Origin: Firmicutes bacterium UBA2116
Lineage (GTDB): Bacteria; Bacillota; Clostridia; Tissierellales; Sedimentibacteraceae
Length of the DNA: 37,623 nt
NCBI GenBank assembly: GCA_002331025.1
Contig: DCYG01000001.1
Location: 1-37,623 of the forward strand
Direction: 5' to 3'
Shown here: positions 32,926 through 37,623 of the stretch, piece after piece
How the letters are laid out: the number at the start of each line of letters is the position of its first letter
Position numbering within the stretch: the first letter of the stretch is position 1
Program-made: the position numbers and the translations under genes
Notes under the pieces: model-generated
Databases searched by the model: none
What the model saw: only the letters and a program-made list of their open reading frames with translations
Told to the model about the DNA's origin: nothing

Positions 32926-33897
32926 CTACACATATAAGTCATCAAAGATTTCTGACGGATCCGGATACTCACTGTTGAGTGCGAAGTCTAATGCTTCTTT
33001 GATTTCTATTTCAACTTTTTCTCTTATTTTCTTTAGCTGTTCTTTAGTCATTAATTTTTCTGACAAAACTTCTTCTTCAAATCTTGTTATTGGATTATTA
33101 TTTACATAGATTTCATTAACTTCTTCTTTTGTTCTATACATTTCAGGGTCACCGACAAAATGACCTTTAATTCTATATGTCTTAGCTTCTAAGAAAAACG
33201 GACCATTACCGACTTTAACATATTCCAATGCTTCCTTGAAGCCTTCATACACTGCAAAAATATCATTGCCATCAACAATTTTACTCGGCATATTATATCC
33301 CTGTGCTCTTATTGATATGTCCTCTACTGCTGTTGTAGTTCTATAGGGAGTTGTTGACGCCCATTGGTTATTTTCACAAACAAATATTACCGGTAACTTC
33401 CATGCGGATGCCATGTTTAATGCTTCATGGAATGTTCCTCTGTTTGATGACCCATCACCAAAAAAAGCAACCGAAACATTAGTTCTTTTTTTCACTTTAA
33501 TAGCTAGTGCAGCACCTGTAGCTAAATTGAATCCTCCGCCTACTACTCCGTTTGCTCCCAGCATTCCTACTGAAAAATCAGCAATATGCATTGAGCCTCC
33601 CTTGCCCTTGCAAGAGCCTGTCTTCTTTCCAAATATCTCGGCCATAACCTGATTTAAATCTGCACCCTTTGCAATTGTATGTCCGTGACCTCTATGTGTA
33701 CTTGCTATATAATCTTCATCTGTTAAGCTTGCGCAAACACCCGATGCAATTGCTTCTTCACCTATGTATAGATGCACAAACCCCGGTATTTCTCCATCTA
33801 AGAAATACCTCTCAACTGTTTCTTCAAATCTTCTGATTTTCATCATTTTGTAGTAAAATGTTTCTAATAATTCCTTGTTATACTTTACCATTCTCAT
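32926..33897 (-). CDS. acoA: 2-oxoacid dehydrogenase E1 alpha (acetoin-dehydrogenase-like)
   Basis: 323 residues. The thiamine diphosphate motif runs from GDG (147-149) to NN (176-177). IGEEAIASGVCASLTDEDY, STHRGHGHTIAKGAD, GKGGSMHIAD and LGANGVVGGG are very like AcoA of acetoin dehydrogenases, where E1 alpha splits acetoin rather than decarboxylating a true 2-oxoacid. Pyruvate and branched-chain E1 subunits differ mainly in a few pocket residues, so the substrate remains open. NNQWASTTPYRTTTAVEDI differs from the common NN-x-YAVSTP pattern. GGAGT precedes the ATG. First enzyme gene of the complex. Confidence 0.88.
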   Translation of the reverse strand: MRMVKYNKELLETFYYKMMKIRRFEETVERYFLDGEIPGFVHLYIGEEAIASGVCASLTDEDYIASTHRGHGHTIAKGADLNQVMAEIFGKKTGSCKGKGGSMHIADFSVGMLGANGVVGGGFNLATGAALAIKVKKRTNVSVAFFGDGSSNRGTFHEALNMASAWKLPVIFVCENNQWASTTPYRTTTAVEDISIRAQGYNMPSKIVDGNDIFAVYEGFKEALEYVKVGNGPFFLEAKTYRIKGHFVGDPEMYRTKEEVNEIYVNNNPITRFEEEVLSEKLMTKEQLKKIREKVEIEIKEALDFALNSEYPDPSEIFDDLYV

Positions 33898-33947
33898 GTT
33901 CTACTCCTTAAATATATTTACATTTCCATGTACTTAATGATTCATTA

Positions 33948-34421
33948 TTAAACTATTTGAAAAAGTGTAAATCCGGTTTCCTCATCAAATTTTCTGATTA
34001 AGTCTGTATCCCCTATTTCATGTATGACGATTTCGCCCGTTACCGCAATTGGATTCTCTTCTTCAACAAAATGCCCACCATATACTCGCATGTGTCTGTC
34101 ACACACCAGCATATGGAGATGTACGGATAATTCTCCCGATTCATCTAAACCTATAGTTCCTTGCGCACACAGAAGCTCTAATGGTCCATCCACAACTACA
34201 TTGTCACTATATTTTATATTCACTTTTGAACTATCATCCTTTACGGCATAAACAAATGTTCCTACATCCAAGCTTCCGATTAACATTCCGATATATCCAT
34301 GTTTTATGCCATATTCCTCACATATTTCTTTTATGCCTGTAATTAAATCAGTTCCTCTTGTAATTCTGCCACTGACAGTCCTGGTTATTTCAGATATCTT
34401 AACATTTTTCTTTACATTCAT
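33948..34421 (-). CDS. PPC/DUF296 domain protein
   Basis: 157 residues, a single PPC domain as in free-standing prokaryotic members. The putative metal site is visible: His101 and His103 in HLHMLV and His117 in GGHF, with Arg19 and Gly-rich turns nearby. Plants fuse this domain to AT-hooks; the function of the bacterial single-domain proteins is not established. AGAGGGG precedes the ATG. Set between the TRAP transporter and E1 alpha with gaps of 36 and 50 bases, it is very probably part of the same transcript and may act on, or sense, the imported compound. Confidence 0.82.
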   Translation of the reverse strand: MNVKKNVKISEITRTVSGRITRGTDLITGIKEICEEYGIKHGYIGMLIGSLDVGTFVYAVKDDSSKVNIKYSDNVVVDGPLELLCAQGTIGLDESGELSVHLHMLVCDRHMRVYGGHFVEEENPIAVTGEIVIHEIGDTDLIRKFDEETGFTLFQIV

Positions 34422-34457
34422 AATTTTTTTCCCCTCTACTTAAAGTTTTTATGTTTC

Positions 34458-35741
34458 CTATTTAACTCCCATTAGATTTGGTAAAAACATTATAATATCC
34501 GGTATATATGTTATCAGTAATAAAACAAGTATTGAAGCTAATACAAATGGAAGAACCGCAACAGATATTTCTTTTAGTCCAATTTTAGATACGCCACACG
34601 CTACATACAGATTAACTCCAACAGGTGGCGTAACTTGCCCAATAGCAAGATTAACCGTCATAACAACACCAAGTGCAATAGGATCATATCCAAGAGCAAG
34701 TGCAACAGGTAATATTATTGGTGTAAAAATGTATAAAGCAGAAGTAGCATCTACAAAGCATCCTGCAATAAGCAATATAAAGTTGATAATCAATAGGAAT
34801 ACATATTTGTTTCCAGATACCTGAAGTAAGAAATTACTTGCTAAGTCAGCTATACCTTGAGTAGTTATAAACCATGCAAAGAAACCTGCACATGCAACTA
34901 TAAACATAACTACAGCTGATCCTACTGCCGAATCTATTAAAAGTTTGTACAAATCTTTTAGACTTATCGTTCTATAAATAAACATTCCGACCAATATTCC
35001 ATATACTGCAGCTACTGCAGCAGCTTCAGTCGGAGTAAAATAACCTCCGTAAATACCTCCAAGAATGATAACCGGCATCATTAATCCCCAAAATGCGTCT
35101 TTAAATGCAACCCATTTTTCTTTACCTGTAGCTTTTTGTTGATTATCTATCTTCATATCTTTTACTAAAATTAAGCTTATAATTATAAGGGCAGCACCCA
35201 TCAAAAGTCCGGGAACTATACCAGCTATAAACATTTTACCTATTGAAGCCCCAGCTATAGCACCGTACACAACAAATGCTATACTCGGAGGAATTATTAT
35301 ACCAATGCTGCCAGCTGTAGCCATAAGAGCAGATGACATACCTTTATCATAGCCTGAATTAATCATAGCAGGTATAATAATTACTCCAAGTGCTGCAACC
35401 GTTGCAGGCCCTGATCCGGAAATTGCAGCAAAGAAGCATGAAGTGATAACACCAACAATTGCTAAGCCACCTCTTTTATGCCCAACAAACTTGTTAGCCA
35501 AATTTATTAATTTTTGGGATATTCCGGCCTTCTCCATCGTATTTCCTGCAAGTATAAAAAAAGGAATTGCCAATAATGCAAATTTTCCGATGTTTGCATA
35601 TATTTGCATAGGAAACATATCAAGAGGTAATCCTAAATTTAACATTGCTATAACTGATGCAACACCTAAGCTTAAGGCTATCGGTATATTTAACAATAGC
35701 AAGACTGCAAAGCTTATAAATAATATTGCTGCAGAGGACAT
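34458..35741 (-). CDS. dctM: TRAP transporter large permease (DctM)
   Basis: 427 residues with about twelve membrane segments, typical for the large TRAP subunit. ALLAIPFFILAGNTMEKAGI, GSGPATVAALGVIIIPAMI, GSIGIIIPPSIAFVVYG and TPTEAAAVAAVYG are DctM landmarks; the GSGPAT and IIPPS loops bear the Na+ sites in relatives. It carries the substrate by sodium-driven import. AAGGAGG, overlapping the end of dctQ, precedes the ATG. The gene lies one base after the dctQ stop. Substrate is an organic acid by family; the downstream enzymes suggest an oxo- or hydroxy-acid. Confidence 0.94.
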   Translation of the reverse strand: MSSAAILFISFAVLLLLNIPIALSLGVASVIAMLNLGLPLDMFPMQIYANIGKFALLAIPFFILAGNTMEKAGISQKLINLANKFVGHKRGGLAIVGVITSCFFAAISGSGPATVAALGVIIIPAMINSGYDKGMSSALMATAGSIGIIIPPSIAFVVYGAIAGASIGKMFIAGIVPGLLMGAALIIISLILVKDMKIDNQQKATGKEKWVAFKDAFWGLMMPVIILGGIYGGYFTPTEAAAVAAVYGILVGMFIYRTISLKDLYKLLIDSAVGSAVVMFIVACAGFFAWFITTQGIADLASNFLLQVSGNKYVFLLIINFILLIAGCFVDATSALYIFTPIILPVALALGYDPIALGVVMTVNLAIGQVTPPVGVNLYVACGVSKIGLKEISVAVLPFVLASILVLLLITYIPDIIMFLPNLMGVK

Positions 35742-35742
35742 A

Positions 35743-36216
35743 TTATTCTACCTCCTTTGAGTTTTTAAATATTTCAATAATCCATTGAGTAAATCTAATG
35801 AATATAAACAGTCCGCCAATTGGTATAAACATACCGAACCACCATTCCGGCCATCCTAGTGCAGGTGTTTTCATGCCCATTCTTATTTCAGACTGAACCA
35901 TTACCATCCCGTATCTTATTAAAAAATATGAAAAAAAAGCTGCAACAGCCCATGTAACTAACGCTACATACTTCTGATATTTCTTAGGTAGGAAATCAGT
36001 TATAATACTTAATCCCAAATGACTTCCACTTCTTGCGGCCTTTGCTGCTCCCATCAAGCTTATAAAGATAAACATAGATGTTGTTAATTCCTCTAAGAAG
36101 GACATGGACATCCCTAAGAATTTTCTTGATATTACATTTACAACCGTGATAAAGGTCATAATTACCAATCCACCGGCCAATATATAGTTTTCTAAACTAT
36201 CTATTATTTTTTTCAA
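35743..36216 (-). CDS. dctQ: TRAP transporter small permease (DctQ)
   Basis: 157 residues with four membrane segments. The family pattern is seen in VNVISRKFLGMSMSFLEELTTSMFIFI, a loop with AARSGSHLGLSII, and the final helix ending WIIEIFKN. It clamps the large subunit. The start is TTG at 36216 behind GGAGGTAAAA, with no better ATG nearby. A weak start and an upstream hairpin (36303-36332) may lower its output relative to the binding protein. Confidence 0.9.
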   Translation of the reverse strand: MKKIIDSLENYILAGGLVIMTFITVVNVISRKFLGMSMSFLEELTTSMFIFISLMGAAKAARSGSHLGLSIITDFLPKKYQKYVALVTWAVAAFFSYFLIRYGMVMVQSEIRMGMKTPALGWPEWWFGMFIPIGGLFIFIRFTQWIIEIFKNSKEVE

Positions 36217-36302
36217 TTTTACCTCCTATTATATAAAAGTATGGCTTACTAACAGGCTTAATGTATGCTAAACTATGTTCTACCATATTAATATAAATCT
36301 TA

Positions 36303-36332
36303 AATATAAGTCCTGATAACAGGACTTATATT
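36303..36332. terminator. Intergenic hairpin between dctP and dctQ
   Basis: AATATAAGTCCTG (36303-36315) and CAGGACTTATATT (36320-36332) form a perfect 13-pair stem with a four-base loop. On the minus strand no strong T-run follows, so partial termination or 3'-end protection of the dctP message is likelier than a full stop. It would raise binding protein over permease. The rest of 36217-36397 is plain. Confidence 0.65.
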
Positions 36333-36397
36333 ATTTTTAAAACAACAATGTTCTTCAAAATTCATTACATATTATACTGTTTCAAATGAGTAAAATT

Positions 36398-37414
36398 CTA
36401 TTTACCTCTGAATAAGTCAATTAATTCAACACCCATAATAGGCTCATATTCATCATAAACCGGCTGTACTGCTTCTCTGAAAGGAGCTCTCTGCTCATTA
36501 GTTAATACATTTACTTTCATTCCATTCTCATCAAAGAACTTTATTTGTTCTGATGCAAGCTCTCTGTTTATTTTTATTTGATATTCACATGCTTCTTTTC
36601 CTGCATCTATTAAAATTTGTTGAGTTTCCGCATCAAAGCTGTCAAATTTCACCTTATTCATACCAAGAATTATTGCATCATATGAATAGTCCCAAACTGT
36701 CATATAATCCTGAACCTCATATATCTTAGAAGCTTGTATTGTATCAGGAGGATTTTCCTGACCATCTATAGTTTTTTGTTGTAACGCTGTAAATACTTCA
36801 GCAAAATTCATAGTTAACGGGTCTGCGCCTAATGCTCTGAATAATGAGGTATACATCTTCATACCTGGAATTCTGATTTTTAAGCCCTTAAGATCATCTA
36901 AAGTTTCAATCGGTCCTGTATTTGTAGTTATTTGCCTATAACCATTTTCTCCAAATCCTAAACCCATTACACCTTTTTCCAACAATATTTTATTAATTTC
37001 TTCTCCGCCTGCTCCTGCTAATGAAGCATCTACATCATCTAAAGAATCAAATAAGAAAGGTAAGCTTATTACACCAAATCTCTCATCCATTATTGAATAA
37101 ATAATATTTGAGTGGAATGTTAAATCTGTTGAGCCAGACATTAACATCTCAACTCCCTTACCCTGATTACCACCGGAAAGCTGTTCATTAGGATATACCT
37201 TTATCTCAATTTTTCCATCAGTTCGTTGTTTAACTAAATCAGCAAAGTATAACGCACCCTTTTCCCACGTAGATCCACTTGCTGAAGTAACACTCATATT
37301 TAATACTTGTTTTTCACTACCTTGATTATTACCAGTTGCTCCAGAATTAGAAGAACATCCAGCCAAGCCTAAAATTAATACTATTACCATAATTAATGAT
37401 ATTACTTTTTTCAT
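36398..37414 (-). CDS. dctP: TRAP transporter substrate-binding lipoprotein (DctP)
   Basis: 338 residues. A lipoprotein signal ends in LAGC with Cys20, followed by a Ser/Gly/Asn linker. The DctP fold starts near residue 36; Arg181 in KIRIPGMKMY is the conserved carboxylate-binding arginine, and LGADPLTMNFAEVFTALQQ with TIDGQENP follows as in the family. It therefore binds an organic acid with a carboxylate. The frame is open four codons upstream to a GTG in the ribosome site; GGAGG six bases before ATG 37414 decides. It is the first gene behind the sigma-54 promoter. Confidence 0.93.
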   Translation of the reverse strand: MKKVISLIMVIVLILGLAGCSSNSGATGNNQGSEKQVLNMSVTSASGSTWEKGALYFADLVKQRTDGKIEIKVYPNEQLSGGNQGKGVEMLMSGSTDLTFHSNIIYSIMDERFGVISLPFLFDSLDDVDASLAGAGGEEINKILLEKGVMGLGFGENGYRQITTNTGPIETLDDLKGLKIRIPGMKMYTSLFRALGADPLTMNFAEVFTALQQKTIDGQENPPDTIQASKIYEVQDYMTVWDYSYDAIILGMNKVKFDSFDAETQQILIDAGKEACEYQIKINRELASEQIKFFDENGMKVNVLTNEQRAPFREAVQPVYDEYEPIMGVELIDLFRGK

Positions 37415-37507
37415 TTTATCCTCCACATTTTAACAATTAGTTTGACTTGGTAAATATTTGTTAATTTGTAATTAACCCTATTAACCCTCCTTCGTTATTT
37501 TTTATAA

Positions 37508-37524
37508 TGCAAACTTTATGCCAA
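37508..37524 (-). promoter_or_regulatory. Sigma-54 (-24/-12) promoter of the TRAP-dehydrogenase cluster
   Basis: On the minus strand TTGGCAT (37524-37518) and TTTGCA (37513-37508) give GG-N10-GC, which matches the sigma-54 consensus TTGGCAC-N5-TTGCA except for C to T at one place. Transcription would start near 37497, 83 bases before dctP. Sigma-54 needs an enhancer-binding activator; none is in the window, and it may lie just past the right edge. The remainder of 37427-37623 is AT-rich with no gene. Confidence 0.75.
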
Positions 37525-37623
37525 CATAATACAAAATTTGCGAATGCATGTCATAGTAACATAATATTAAAATTATTTATAATCTATATAAACACAAAAA
37601 TATAAACAGTGCTAAAATATTGA

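Overview
The window is AT-rich bacterial chromosome with tightly packed, short-spaced transcription units, GGAGG-type ribosome binding sites, occasional TTG starts, a T-box leader, a cobalamin riboswitch, a GerMN-domain lipoprotein and a pcrA-ligA pair. Together these point to an anaerobic, low-GC Firmicute of the Clostridia/Tissierellia type. I cannot name the genus from sequence alone. No tRNA, rRNA, CRISPR array or intact transposase was seen.

Layout. 1-3390: a sigma-A promoter, a cobalamin riboswitch with terminator and a strongly folded leader drive a vitamin B12 ABC importer (btuF-btuC-btuD). 3458-8232: envelope and secreted proteins, namely a GerMN lipoprotein, a secreted trypsin-like protease (minus strand), a 630-base gene-poor stretch holding a structured segment and gene remnants, then an N-truncated sigma factor, a DUF4367-like anti-sigma candidate and a small secreted protein. 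8236-10234: cysK-cysE under a T-box, with a palindromic repeat between them. 10264-13310: Nudix hydrolase and GDT1-type cation transporter (minus); glycolipid glycosyltransferase and cyclase-family protein (plus). 13336-16731: nitrilase-family amidase, DUF188 protein, aminotransferase and HpaI-type aldolase (minus). 16870-20378: pyruvate carboxylase with its own promoter; a second copy of the palindromic repeat lies behind it. 20543-26463: pcrA-ligA, a LysO-type amino-acid exporter split into two genes, and a histidine phosphatase (minus). 26636-27129: universal stress protein (plus).

27149-37524 is the most distinctive region: one minus-strand cluster headed by a near-consensus sigma-54 (-24/-12) promoter. 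It encodes a complete TRAP transporter (dctP, dctQ, dctM), a PPC/DUF296 protein of unknown function, an acetoin-dehydrogenase-like 2-oxoacid dehydrogenase complex (E1 alpha, E1 beta, E2 with two tandem subunit-binding domains, E3), with a catalytically intact PanB (ketopantoate hydroxymethyltransferase) inserted between E2 and E3, and an AEC-family carrier at the end. The gene content suggests an inducible uptake-and-oxidation pathway for an organic acid. One testable idea is that PanB works in the retro-aldol direction and feeds 3-methyl-2-oxobutanoate to the dehydrogenase, which would make this a catabolic pathway for ketopantoate or a related branched hydroxy-oxoacid. This is inference; an acetoin or branched-chain oxoacid system with a misplaced biosynthetic panB is the conservative alternative.
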